NCBI GenBank assembly: GCA_033854175.1 | Contig: JAWOKN010000056.1 | Span: 11,702-75,701, forward strand | Direction: 5' to 3' | Source of the DNA: DATKPE01 sp033854175 | GTDB taxonomy: Bacteria; Bacteroidota; Ignavibacteria; UBA10030; SZUA-254 | Length of the DNA: 64,000 nt | Shown: positions 12,879-21,560 of the stretch, piece after piece | How the letters are laid out: each line of letters begins with the position of its first letter | Numbering within the stretch: position 1 is the stretch's first letter | The notes under the pieces: generated by a model | What the model was told of the DNA's origin: nothing | The model's database searches: none | Seen by the model: only the letters and a program-made list of their open reading frames with translations | Program-made: the position numbers and the translations under genes

Positions 12879-15860
12879 TCAGGTCTTCCTGGCAGGTTTC
12901 AGTATCACGCCGGAATTCTTATGGCCGTTCATCTTCACCACAAGAGGATCCGGGAACTGCAGGTGCCGTGTAAACTTTTTCTCCTCGACGGCCGGCTGGG
13001 CGTGGATCCAATCCCAATCGATAAACCCCTTCCCGTCGTGCTCATTGACGGTAAAGTAACCGACCATAAAGGCGGTCAGGTTCTGGAAGAAATGCGACCC
13101 TTGAGAGGGGGCCACGATAAAATCCTTGAACCCCGTTTCGACGATCGTCTTCGCGCCGGAGATCTGGTCCCAGGCCACGGGGATGCCGAGCCATGGATCC
13201 AGCGTGCCCCATCGGCCCACGCCGATGAGAACATACTGACGGTTCTCCGCGACCAGGTGCGCATTAAACTCCCCCACTTCGCGGGCGACCTCATGGCTCT
13301 GCGAGCGGTCGAACCGGCGGATATCCACCACGACAAGATCGCGCAAGTCCGCATACGATCCGTTCCCGAGCACCTGCGAGCTATGGCAGATCATCTCCTC
13401 CTGGCTGATCTTCTCGAGTGAGAGCTCATCGAACTCCCGGCTCACGACGAGCGGGCGGATCTGGAGAATGCCGAACTGTTTCCGCACCTCGGGCGGCAGG
13501 GAGAGGTTCACGGCAAACTCCATCTCCACTGCGGTACCCATGCCGCCGCTCCCCAACGAAAGAAGGAGATCAAGAATTTCCGCAATAGGAAACAATTTAT
13601 TCTTCAGAACCGGTGCAAACGTCACCAGGCGCATCCCGTTACGGGAAATGCCGTCATAGACCGCATCATTCTCCGGCGAATAGGTCGAACCCACCACCGA
13701 TAGGGTGCCATCGAGCTCCGAAACGCTCAGCGGGAAGCTCCGGGTGAGGACATCAAACGTCTCGGTCTTGGTATCGAACGAAGCGGACATATCGAGTGCA
13801 AAAAACTCGTGTTGGTTATTTGCCAGTGTATCGGAGATCGAGGAAAGCTGCTGGAGGTGGAGCGGATATTTCGGGCAGAACCTCACCGATGGCCCCCCGT
13901 CGACAACCATCTTGCCGAGACCAAGAGCAACCGAGACGATGCCGTCGGAGGAATTCTGCGGAGGCGAGGGATAAAAATTGTACGACTTTGCGACGCCGGA
14001 GATCTCGGGATAAAAACGGTCATGGTGGCGGGCCCCGATCATCTTCTGGATAATGACGGCCATCTTCTCCTCCTCCAGCCGGTAGGAGGTCGCCCTGATA
14101 TAGTTCTTCGTCCGCTGGTAGAAGGTCGAGGCATAGACGCGCCTGATGGCATCCAGGAGCTCCTCGAGCCTCGCGTGGTCGTTCGGATTGGAGTTCGGGA
14201 CCATATAGGTCTCATAGACGCCGGCGAACGGCTGGTACTGGGAATCCTCCAAAAGGCTTGAGGAGCGGACCGCCAGGGGCTCGCGGATCAGGTCGAGGAA
14301 CGTTTCAAGCTGGTGGCGGATATGCTGGGGGAAATAGCCGGCATCGAGGAACTTCTGGGTAATCACCTTATCGTCGGTTTCCGAGAGGGCGATCTCGCGC
14401 AAGGAATTTTCGTCGAGAAACTGGTCGAAGACATCGGTGCCGAGGACGACGCCTGCGGGGATAAAAATCTCCGTGCCGTCGAACTTCTCCCGCAGGTTGA
14501 AATCGTTGATCATCCGGTTAAAGAACCCGAGGCCGCGGGCCTTCCCGCCTATGGAGCCGCCGCCGATGCGGGCGAAGGAGGCAGCCGGGTCGAACGATTC
14601 CCGGTTATAATCGGTGATAAGGCCGCGCTGCTGTGAAAGCCTGTAGGTATGGAGTGCTGAAATGAGCGCCGACCGGAGTTCGTTCGTGGACGAAAAATCG
14701 GACACCTTCCTCGGGCGGAGCTGGTGGGCGAGCCAGAACTCCGTCCGGGCCTTCAGCCAGTTGGAGAAGTGATTCCGTTCGCCGTGGTAGAGGAGGCTTT
14801 CGGCCGGGACGACGAGGAGCTGTTCCTCGAGCGACCGGAGGTCGGTGGCCCGGCCGACCTCGGTGCCGTCAGGTTTCCGGAAGACGAAATCGCCGAAGCT
14901 GAAATACTGGTTCATGAAATTCTGCACCTGGTGCAGCAGCAGCGGCGAATCCTTCACAACGAACGACACCCCGAGGTTTTCCGCCTTCCCGGCATTCTTC
15001 GCGATCGACGACTGGAGGAGGACCGGCATATCGGGGGCGATACCTCTTATATCATTTGTAAAATGGATGCCGGCTTCGGCGTCGGGCCTGCCATTGCGGA
15101 GGAAATCGACATCGGAGATGACACCGAGGATATGTTCCCGGTAGCGTTCGAAATACTCCCAGGCCTCCTCATAGCTCGTGCAGAGGAGAATTTTCGGGCG
15201 GGCCTTCATCCGGAGGTACCGGTGGGCGATATTGACCCCCTCGGAGATAAGCCGCTGGGACTGTTTCAGAATCTCCGAATACATGAACGGAAGAAAGGAG
15301 GAATAAAACCGGATGTTGTCCTCGATGAGAAGGATCGACTGGACGCCGAAGGTCATCGTGTCGTGTTCGACATTCTTCTTATCCTCGATCTGGTTGACCA
15401 TGGCGATAATGAGGCGATAATCCCCCTGCCAGATGAAGATGCGGTCAAAATCGGACGTATCGTGGCGGGAGATCAGGTCGGCGAGTTCGCGGTTATCGAA
15501 CGCCAGAAGGACAATGGGTGTCGTAACGCCGCTTCGCCGGGCCTGCCGGGCGAATTCCAAGGGATGCATATCCTCGATATGCATCGTAGTCACGATCATG
15601 TCGAAGCGCCGCTCTTCTGTAACGAGGTCGATGGCGCCTTTTCCGCTCGAGACGCGCGTGAGTTCGGGTGAATGGGAGAGGTTGAGCCCCTGGTATTCGC
15701 TCCGGATCAGTTCATAAAGCCGTCCGTCCTCCTCGAAGATATACGAATCATAGAGGCTGGAGACGACAAGGATATCGCGGATCCGGAACTTCATGAGATT
15801 CTGAAATCCCTGGAAGCGGGTACTATCGGCCACTTCTAACGGGGGTTCATTATGCGGCAT
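12879..15860 (-). CDS. Double receiver / PEP-pyruvate-binding domain protein
   Basis: 993 aa. Order: a degenerate receiver domain (about 25-160; phosphoacceptor position reads FDMIVTTMH, no Asp), a second receiver-like domain (about 170-330; SILLIEDN, and VISDVDF with the Asp kept), a linker, then the PEP-synthase/PPDK N-terminal ATP-grasp region (about 440-850: IGGGSIGGKARGLGFF, REPLAVRSSSLLED, VYASTFYQRTKNYIR, then FGILQIRPLVV), and a C-terminal module (VGRWGTLDPWLGIPV). It lacks the phosphohistidine and PEP-barrel domains, so it is not a PEP synthase. A signalling ATP-dependent transferase role is inferred. Start 15860 or the internal Met 15794. Confidence 0.8.
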   Translation of the reverse strand: MPHNEPPLEVADSTRFQGFQNLMKFRIRDILVVSSLYDSYIFEEDGRLYELIRSEYQGLNLSHSPELTRVSSGKGAIDLVTEERRFDMIVTTMHIEDMHPLEFARQARRSGVTTPIVLLAFDNRELADLISRHDTSDFDRIFIWQGDYRLIIAMVNQIEDKKNVEHDTMTFGVQSILLIEDNIRFYSSFLPFMYSEILKQSQRLISEGVNIAHRYLRMKARPKILLCTSYEEAWEYFERYREHILGVISDVDFLRNGRPDAEAGIHFTNDIRGIAPDMPVLLQSSIAKNAGKAENLGVSFVVKDSPLLLHQVQNFMNQYFSFGDFVFRKPDGTEVGRATDLRSLEEQLLVVPAESLLYHGERNHFSNWLKARTEFWLAHQLRPRKVSDFSSTNELRSALISALHTYRLSQQRGLITDYNRESFDPAASFARIGGGSIGGKARGLGFFNRMINDFNLREKFDGTEIFIPAGVVLGTDVFDQFLDENSLREIALSETDDKVITQKFLDAGYFPQHIRHQLETFLDLIREPLAVRSSSLLEDSQYQPFAGVYETYMVPNSNPNDHARLEELLDAIRRVYASTFYQRTKNYIRATSYRLEEEKMAVIIQKMIGARHHDRFYPEISGVAKSYNFYPSPPQNSSDGIVSVALGLGKMVVDGGPSVRFCPKYPLHLQQLSSISDTLANNQHEFFALDMSASFDTKTETFDVLTRSFPLSVSELDGTLSVVGSTYSPENDAVYDGISRNGMRLVTFAPVLKNKLFPIAEILDLLLSLGSGGMGTAVEMEFAVNLSLPPEVRKQFGILQIRPLVVSREFDELSLEKISQEEMICHSSQVLGNGSYADLRDLVVVDIRRFDRSQSHEVAREVGEFNAHLVAENRQYVLIGVGRWGTLDPWLGIPVAWDQISGAKTIVETGFKDFIVAPSQGSHFFQNLTAFMVGYFTVNEHDGKGFIDWDWIHAQPAVEEKKFTRHLQFPDPLVVKMNGHKNSGVILKPARKT

Positions 15861-15970
15861 TGCAGAAACAGAGCATATTCAGACACGTGTGAATCAGGAT
15901 TGATTCAATATACACGTTCGGCGGTAATAATTCCATTAAGAAGGGGAGTACATAAAGCCGGGGCAGCGAG

Positions 15971-16013
15971 AAAAAAAATCGGAGCAACGTGTGAAACGTC
16001 ACTCCGACTTTTA
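15971..16013 (-). terminator. Rho-independent terminator of gdhA
   Basis: Downstream of the gdhA stop (16037), the minus strand forms a stem TCGGAGTGACG / CGTTGCTCCGA (two wobble pairs, 7-base loop) followed by eight Ts (15972-15979 on the plus strand as As). The opposite side has a shorter T-run, so weak bidirectional activity is possible. Confidence 0.85.
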
Positions 16014-16036
16014 AACAGCTTCAGGGAACAGCGCGG

Positions 16037-17404
16037 CTAGACCAGGCCCTGATCCATCATAGCATCAGCGACCTTCAGGAAGCCGGCGATATTGGCACCG
16101 TTCACATAATTGCCCGGTGTGCCAAAGCGTTCGGCCGTCTCAAAGGCAGCCTTATGGATACTCTTCATGATGCCATGGAGGCGCTGATCGACCTCTTCGC
16201 GCGTCCAGGACAGGCGCATGCTGTTCTGGGACATCTCCAGGCCGGATGTGGCAACACCGCCCGCATTGGCGGCCTTGCCCGGACCATAGAGGATCTTGGC
16301 ATCGATGAACTGCTTCACGCCCTCGATCGTCGTCGGCATATTCGCGCCTTCGGCGACCACATAAACGCCGTTCTTCAGAAGATTCGCGGCATCCTTGCCG
16401 TTGATCTCATTCTGCGTGGCGCTGGGGAACGCGCAATCAGCCTTATGATTCCAGAGCGGGTTGTAATCGAGCTTCGGATCGACCGGAGTATAGGTGGAGC
16501 CTTTAAAGGCGTCGGTATATTCCTTGATCCTGCCGCGGCGAACATTCTTCAGGTCCATGATGAACTTCAGCTTCTTATCGTCGATACCTGCTTCATCGTA
16601 GATATAGCCTGCCGAATCCGACGCCGTGACGGCTTTTCCGCCGAGCTGGTTGATCTTCTGGATCGTATACTGCGCGACATTGCCGCTTCCGGAGACGAGG
16701 CATTTTTTACCCTGGAGGGTCTGCTTGCGCGTGGTGAGCATTTCCGCCGCGAAGTAGACCGCGCCGTAGCCCGTGGCCTCTGGCCGTATGAGGGAGCCGC
16801 CCCAGTTGAGGCCCTTGCCCGTAAGGACGCCGGTGAACTCGTTGCGGAGGCGTTTATACTGGCCGAACAGAAAACCTATCTCGCGGCCGCCGACGCCGAT
16901 ATCGCCTGCCGGAACATCGGTATCAGGGCCGATATGGCGCTGCAGCTCGGTCATAAAGCTCTGGCAGAACCGCATGACCTCGGCATCGCTCTTGCCCTTG
17001 GGATCAAAATCGGAACCGCCCTTGCCGCCGCCCATGGGAAGGGTGGTCAGGGAGTTTTTGAAAACCTGTTCGAACGCCAGAAACTTCAGGATGCCGAGAT
17101 TCACCGATGGATGGAACCGCAGGCCGCCCTTATACGGGCCGAGGGCGCTATTCATCTCGATACGGAAACCGCGGTTGACCTGGATCTCACCGCGATCATC
17201 CGACCAGGGAATGCGGAACATCAGAACGCGTTCCGGTTCGACGATACGTTCCATAATTTTCGCCGAACGATATTCCGGATACCGGTCGAAGACAAGCGAC
17301 AACGACTCGACGACCTCCTCGACTGCCTGGAGGAATTCCGGCTCGTTGGGATTTTTTGCTTTAACCATTGCCATGAGGTTCGCTGCATAACCTGACATGA
17401 ACAT
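16037..17404 (-). CDS. gdhA: NADP-specific glutamate dehydrogenase (hexameric type)
   Basis: 455 aa, the normal length for the class I enzyme. Substrate and catalytic regions: GPYKGGLRFHP (Lys near 92), LPMGGGKGGSDFDPKGKSDA (Lys near 127), PAGDIGVGGREIGFLFG, RPEATGYGAVYFAAEM; nucleotide site CLVSGSGNVAQYTIQK. ATG 17404 has AGGAG about 8 bases upstream. It aminates 2-oxoglutarate with NADPH or runs in reverse in amino-acid fermentation. Single-gene unit: the terminator at 15971-16013 closes it and the upstream region is a 448-base intergenic stretch shared with osmC. Confidence 0.96.
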   Translation of the reverse strand: MFMSGYAANLMAMVKAKNPNEPEFLQAVEEVVESLSLVFDRYPEYRSAKIMERIVEPERVLMFRIPWSDDRGEIQVNRGFRIEMNSALGPYKGGLRFHPSVNLGILKFLAFEQVFKNSLTTLPMGGGKGGSDFDPKGKSDAEVMRFCQSFMTELQRHIGPDTDVPAGDIGVGGREIGFLFGQYKRLRNEFTGVLTGKGLNWGGSLIRPEATGYGAVYFAAEMLTTRKQTLQGKKCLVSGSGNVAQYTIQKINQLGGKAVTASDSAGYIYDEAGIDDKKLKFIMDLKNVRRGRIKEYTDAFKGSTYTPVDPKLDYNPLWNHKADCAFPSATQNEINGKDAANLLKNGVYVVAEGANMPTTIEGVKQFIDAKILYGPGKAANAGGVATSGLEMSQNSMRLSWTREEVDQRLHGIMKSIHKAAFETAERFGTPGNYVNGANIAGFLKVADAMMDQGLV

Positions 17405-17852
17405 AAACTTTCTCCTCTGTTGATGGTGAATTAACTCTGTAATTTATTGCCGATGACAAACCCCCGACCAGAAAAACCGGAAAGACCTGATGAACTCCGG
17501 AACACACTTTCTCAACGGCAAGGTACAACCGATGACGCGCAAATTCGATTCAACTTTTATGCCATGGGCCCCTTTGGAGGACTGATTTTAAACTTTACTT
17601 CCATGATACGGAATTTCCCCCACTCTCGAAAATGAGAAATCGGGGAAAGGCTCTTCTTATCTCTGAGAATGAAGATCAGGTGTAAATCCAACTATTGATG
17701 TATGTTATGTCAATGCCGGGCGACGGATACCCGCTACCCACTTCCCGGCGGGAAGACCGCTGAGAAGTCACCGGGAGCGTCAGAAGATCCGCGGTCATTT
17801 GACACTGGCATGATTTTAGACGTTTAATCCCGGAAACCGAAAAGGACCAGAC
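17405..17852. other. Divergent intergenic region gdhA / OsmC gene
   Basis: 448 bases without a supported gene. It contains a GC-rich dyad (CCCGGCGGG near 17742) and a sigma-54-like element TGGCATGATTTTAGAC at 17806-17821, about 30 bases before the OsmC start. Nothing resembling an RNA gene was seen. Confidence 0.5.
17806..17821 (+). promoter_or_regulatory. Sigma-54-like promoter (weak) upstream of OsmC gene
   Basis: TGGCATGATTTTAGAC keeps the -24 TGGCA and the 10-base spacing, but the -12 element is TAGA. Placement about 20 bases upstream of a leader of suitable length supports it; the -12 mismatch counts against it. Confidence 0.3.
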
Positions 17853-18287
17853 ATGGAAACGAAACAGGCAACCATTGTCCAGCTTCAGGGACTCACGCTG
17901 GCTGCGCGGGCAACGACAAATCACTGGATCATGATGGACGGGGAGGAAAAGTTCGGTGGGAGCGACGCGGCCTCGACGCCCAAGGAACTGCTTTTGATGG
18001 CGCTCGGGGGATGCACGGCGATGGACGTCATATCGCTCATGAAAAAGATGCATGTCCCCTATACGGGATTCGAAATCCACCTGAGCGGCACGGCACGAGA
18101 CGAACACCCGAAAATCTTCACCGGGATCCAAGTCGAATACATCGTCCGCGGGGAGAACATCCGGAAAGACGATGTCGGGCGGGCAATAGAGTTATCCATG
18201 ACAAAATACTGCGCCGTTTCGGCCATGCTCGGTGCAAGCGTCAAGATCACGCATACATTGCGGATCGAACCCTCCAAGGAGCGGTAA
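17853..18287 (+). CDS. OsmC family protein (copy 1)
   Basis: 144 aa. The two redox cysteines of the OsmC/Ohr fold are present: LLLMALGGCTAMDVI (Cys 54) and SMTKYCAVSAML (Cys 120); the second sits in the usual ELSxxKYC helix. Such proteins reduce organic peroxides or bind lipids in the cytoplasm. It precedes the cytochrome bd genes and is closely similar to a second copy at 39487-39951. Start is the first Met, preceded by AAAGGA. Confidence 0.88.
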   Translation: METKQATIVQLQGLTLAARATTNHWIMMDGEEKFGGSDAASTPKELLLMALGGCTAMDVISLMKKMHVPYTGFEIHLSGTARDEHPKIFTGIQVEYIVRGENIRKDDVGRAIELSMTKYCAVSAMLGASVKITHTLRIEPSKER

Positions 18288-18339
18288 CATCCCTGGTGCA
18301 ACTCTCCCGGGAAATTAGTATCTTCACCCCCGGACTCGG

Positions 18340-18366
18340 GTGCTCCCCCCCGGGGTGGGGGGGCAC
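18340..18366 (+). promoter_or_regulatory. GC-rich hairpin upstream of cydA
   Basis: GTGCTCCCCCCC and GGGGGGGCAC can pair across a GGGGT loop region, giving a very stable structure 45 bases before the cydA start. A second, smaller dyad follows: GGTAT at 18381 and ATACC at 18391. It could terminate the OsmC transcript or control cydA; it lacks a T-run. Confidence 0.4.
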
Positions 18367-18409
18367 AGGTGTACACTCGTGGTATAAATAATACCGGAGT
18401 CAAAAGTAC

Positions 18410-19747
18410 ATGAACAACGCACTGACCATTGACCGTCTGCAGTTCGCCTTCACGGTCTCCTTCCACTATCTCTTCCCGCAGCTGACGATGGGGCTGGCGC
18501 TTTTCATCGTGATCCTGAAGTGGCTCGGTTTCAGGAACAACGACGAAACCTACGACAAGGCGGCAAGGTTCTGGGGGAAGATCTTCGCATTGAATTTCTT
18601 CGCCGGTGTCATCACCGGCATACCGATGGAATTCCAGTTCGGGACCAACTGGGCGCGGTTCTCGAAAATCACCGGCGGCGTGATCGGGCAGACGCTGGCG
18701 ATGGAGGGGGTATTCTCCTTTTTCCTCGAATCGAGTTTCCTCGGGCTCTTCCTTTTCGGCGAGAAGAGGCTCGGACCAAGGAAGCACTTCCTCTCGGCGC
18801 TTCTCGTCTTCATCGGCTCGTGGTTATCGGGGTACATGATCGTGCAGACAGACGCCTGGATGCAGCACCCCGTGGGGTACGAACTCACGGCTGACGGCAC
18901 CATTCAGCTCACCGACTGGTTTGCCTTGCTCTTCAACCCGTGGGGATTGTGGCAGTACGCGCACACAATGGCCGGGGCGGTCGTGACTGCCTCGTTCGTG
19001 ATGATGGCGGTGGGGGCTTATTACCTCTTATCGGAGAGGGAGAGCGGGCATGCCAGAATCTACCTGCGACACGGCGTCGTGGTGGGGATCGTGGCGTCGG
19101 TCATCCTCATTTTTCCGACGGGGGACCAGCAGGGGAAAAACGTGGCCTACAACCAGCCCGCGACTCTTGCCGCGATGGAATGCGTGTTCAAGTCGAAGGA
19201 GGGGGCGGAGCTGATCCTCATCGGGCAGCCCGACATGGAAAAGGAGCGGATGGACAACCCGCTGCACATACCGAAGATGCTCAGCTTCCTCACCTACAAC
19301 AGGTGGAACGCACGCGTGGTGGGGCTGGACGAGATACCGGCGGAGTTACGGCCCGACAACATACCGCTTCTCTATTACACCTATCACATCATGGTGGGGC
19401 TGGGGACAATCTTCGTGGCCATACTGGTAACGAGCATCCTTCTCTTATGGAAGAAAAAACTCTTCACCTCGCGATGGATGCAATGGATACTCCTCTTGAG
19501 CTTCCCGTTCCCCTACATTGCCAACACGGCGGGCTGGATGACGGCTGAACTGGGGCGGCAGCCGTGGCTGGTCTACAATCTCCTCAGGACGGCGGAAGGG
19601 ACATCGCCGACCGTGGCGGCGGGGAACGCGCTCTTCACGCTCCTCGGGTTTCTGGGGATGTACCTTGTCGTGGGGGTCGTCTTCATCATGCTGGTCGTCA
19701 ACATCATCAACGGGGGACCGGAAAAAGTGTCCCGGGCCGGATACTGA
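18410..19747 (+). CDS. cydA: Cytochrome bd quinol oxidase subunit I
   Basis: 445 aa membrane protein. Heme ligands align with E. coli numbering: His19 in SFHYLFPQLT, His185 in QYAHTMAGAV, and a Met near 328 in YHIMVGLG. The acidic pair Glu99 (AMEG) and Glu107 (FLESSF) for the d/b595 site is present. In the Q-loop Glu257 is kept (QPATLAAME) but the Lys252 position is Thr. The short loop is the S-type. It reduces oxygen with quinol and gives an otherwise anaerobic gene set a way to remove or respire low oxygen. Followed 19 bases later by cydB. Confidence 0.96.
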   Translation: MNNALTIDRLQFAFTVSFHYLFPQLTMGLALFIVILKWLGFRNNDETYDKAARFWGKIFALNFFAGVITGIPMEFQFGTNWARFSKITGGVIGQTLAMEGVFSFFLESSFLGLFLFGEKRLGPRKHFLSALLVFIGSWLSGYMIVQTDAWMQHPVGYELTADGTIQLTDWFALLFNPWGLWQYAHTMAGAVVTASFVMMAVGAYYLLSERESGHARIYLRHGVVVGIVASVILIFPTGDQQGKNVAYNQPATLAAMECVFKSKEGAELILIGQPDMEKERMDNPLHIPKMLSFLTYNRWNARVVGLDEIPAELRPDNIPLLYYTYHIMVGLGTIFVAILVTSILLLWKKKLFTSRWMQWILLLSFPFPYIANTAGWMTAELGRQPWLVYNLLRTAEGTSPTVAAGNALFTLLGFLGMYLVVGVVFIMLVVNIINGGPEKVSRAGY

Positions 19748-19766
19748 TCTTTCAAAGGAACTAGCC

Positions 19767-20801
19767 ATGGAAGCACTCTGGTTCTGGATCATCGCCCTGA
19801 TGATCGTCGTCTACGTGATCCTGGACGGGTTCGATCTCGGGATAGGGGTCATATACTTCCTGATAACCAAAAACGACAGCGAGCGGTCGCTGTTATTGAA
19901 GACCATCGCGCACGTATGGGACGGAAACGAAGTCTGGCTTCTGGCCGGGGGCGGCGTATTATTCCTGGCATTCCCGGCGGTCTATGCGGCATCGTTCAGC
20001 GGATTCTACCTCCCCCTGATGATCGTCCTATGGCTTCTGATGCTGCGCGGCGGAGGAATCGAACTCCGGCATTACGTCCATCATCCGCTCTGGAGAAAAT
20101 TCTGGGACAGAACATTTTCCGTCTCGAGCCTTCTTCTGGCGATATTTCTGGGCGCCGCACTGGGTAATGTCGTACGGGGAGTCCCGCTGACACGTGAGGG
20201 ATACTTCTTCGAGCCGCTCTGGACGACCTTCACGGTTGTGCCGGAGGCGGGGATACTCGACTGGTTCACGGTCATGATGGGACTGGTGGCGCTGGCGACG
20301 CTGACACTGCACGGGGCCGTCTATGTCAGCATGAAAACGACGGGAGAAATCCAGGCACGGGCGCGGACAATCGGACAGTGGGTCTGGTGGATTGCGTTAT
20401 TCATGTCCGTCGACATGTTCATCGCGACCTGGACCATTCACCCGGATCTCTGGGCGAACTACGCCGAGCATGCGGGGGGATTCATCCTCCCGGTGGGCGG
20501 GGTGGCGGGGATACTCGCGACCTATATCGCCATCGTGCGGAAAAAGGACACGGCTGCATTTTGTTTCTCGACGCTCTACATCATTTCCATGCTGGCGGCG
20601 ACGGCATTTGCGGTCTATCCGAACCTGTTATTGGCATCCACGCAGAAGGAATACTCGCTCACGATCTACAACTCGGCCGCCCGGAGTTACGGACTGGGGG
20701 CAGCGCTCTACTGGTGGATACCGGGAATTCTGCTCGCCGCGCTCTACTTCACATATCTTTTCAGGACATTCCGGGGGAAGGTACAACCCTCGGAGGAATA
20801 A
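19767..20801 (+). CDS. cydB: Cytochrome bd quinol oxidase subunit II
   Basis: 344 aa from ATG 19767, preceded by AAAGGAA; an open frame upstream lies inside cydA. The N-terminus MEALWFWIIALMIVVYVILD followed by GFDLGIGVI is the CydB signature, and HVWDGNEVWLLAGGGVLFLA confirms it. Eight to nine membrane helices can be read. It forms the heterodimer with CydA. Gene pair without visible CydX or CydDC nearby. Confidence 0.96.
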   Translation: MEALWFWIIALMIVVYVILDGFDLGIGVIYFLITKNDSERSLLLKTIAHVWDGNEVWLLAGGGVLFLAFPAVYAASFSGFYLPLMIVLWLLMLRGGGIELRHYVHHPLWRKFWDRTFSVSSLLLAIFLGAALGNVVRGVPLTREGYFFEPLWTTFTVVPEAGILDWFTVMMGLVALATLTLHGAVYVSMKTTGEIQARARTIGQWVWWIALFMSVDMFIATWTIHPDLWANYAEHAGGFILPVGGVAGILATYIAIVRKKDTAAFCFSTLYIISMLAATAFAVYPNLLLASTQKEYSLTIYNSAARSYGLGAALYWWIPGILLAALYFTYLFRTFRGKVQPSEE

Positions 20802-21124
20802 TCCCGGGAGAACAGGCATCAACATCCGGTGGCCGGCATGCCGGTGGGTGGTGCTTCTTACAAATGAGATTAAAAAATTCCCCTCTTTTCAGGCGTGATA
20901 GCTTCCCCGTGTAAATCAAAAAAAAGCGGGACAATTTCCATGAATCAGACGACTGAAGGGTGGAATAGTTCTTGCAGATATCGTGGAATTGCGACACTGG
21001 CATCCGAGTGGGAACTTCAAAGAAGAAGCACCATTCCCGCTCATCGTGGTTACGGATTGAAAACGAACAGATCCGCAGAAGCATAACAGACAGGCACCAA
21101 GATACAACAGTGAAGGAACATCGT
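20802..21124. other. Intergenic region cydB / HypC-like gene
   Basis: 323 bases without a supported gene. It contains a perfect palindrome CCGGCATGCCGG (20833-20844) flanked by direct repeats of CCGGTGG, and a sigma-54 promoter at 20961-20976. Confidence 0.6.
20961..20976 (+). promoter_or_regulatory. Sigma-54 promoter upstream of the HypC-like gene
   Basis: TGGAATAGTTCTTGCA has GG and GC with exactly 10 bases between and a full TTGCA -12 box. It is nearly identical to the nifJ element at 32062 (TGGAATGATTCTTGCA). The predicted transcript start is about 140 bases before ATG 21125. Confidence 0.6.
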
Positions 21125-21340
21125 ATGGATCATCGAATGAACGGGGAAATCGTGGAAATCTACATCAGGGACGGGTCGACGCTTGCGAAAGTGCGCGTGG
21201 ACGGCACCTATTTTCACGTTCCGCTTCTTCTCCTGATGAACGCCCATGTGGGCGACCACATCATCATCGACGCCGGAATCGCATTAACAAGGATCGAACG
21301 GAAGGCAAAGAGCCGGCAGGCTGCAGAACCGGCGCTGTAG
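21125..21340 (+). CDS. HypC/HupF-like small protein lacking the N-terminal cysteine
   Basis: 71 aa from ATG 21125 with AAGGAA upstream. The pattern NGEIVEIYIRDGSTLAKVRV, then VPLLLLMNAHVGDHIIIDAG and IALTRIE, follows HypC hydrogenase chaperones throughout (PGKIVEI..., VGDYVLVHAGFAI). HypC begins MC-x3-P with Cys2 essential for carrying the Fe(CN)2CO unit; this protein begins MDHRMNGEIVEI, so Asp replaces Cys2 at the same distance and Asn replaces Pro6. It cannot act as a standard HypC. No other hyp gene is in the window. Confidence 0.6.
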   Translation: MDHRMNGEIVEIYIRDGSTLAKVRVDGTYFHVPLLLLMNAHVGDHIIIDAGIALTRIERKAKSRQAAEPAL

Positions 21341-21560
21341 AAAGACGTCTGATCGACGGAGAGGATCCGGCAGGAGGCTGTTTCCGAACACCCGGGAAAG
21401 CATGAAGCTATCCCACCATCCAGAAGAGTAACCCCCCCTTGAGGATGCACACCCGTTTTTTTACCCTAAATTCCGGACAGATATTCACGCGGAGGCAGGC
21501 AGAGAAATCAGACAAAAAGCGCGAATTTGCGATTCGGCCGAATAATGGCTAATATGCTGC

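Noticed and set aside
15920..15935. Minus-strand TGGAATTATTACCGCC upstream of the receiver/PEP-binding gene
   Set aside because: GG-N10-GC is present but the -12 box lacks TT; too weak to call without further evidence.
16154..17395. Plus-strand open frame of 413 codons opposite gdhA
   Set aside because: Antisense shadow of a conserved gene.
20992..21007. TGGCATCCGAGTGGGA near 20997 as a second sigma-54 site
   Set aside because: The -12 box reads TGGG; the site at 20961 is far better.
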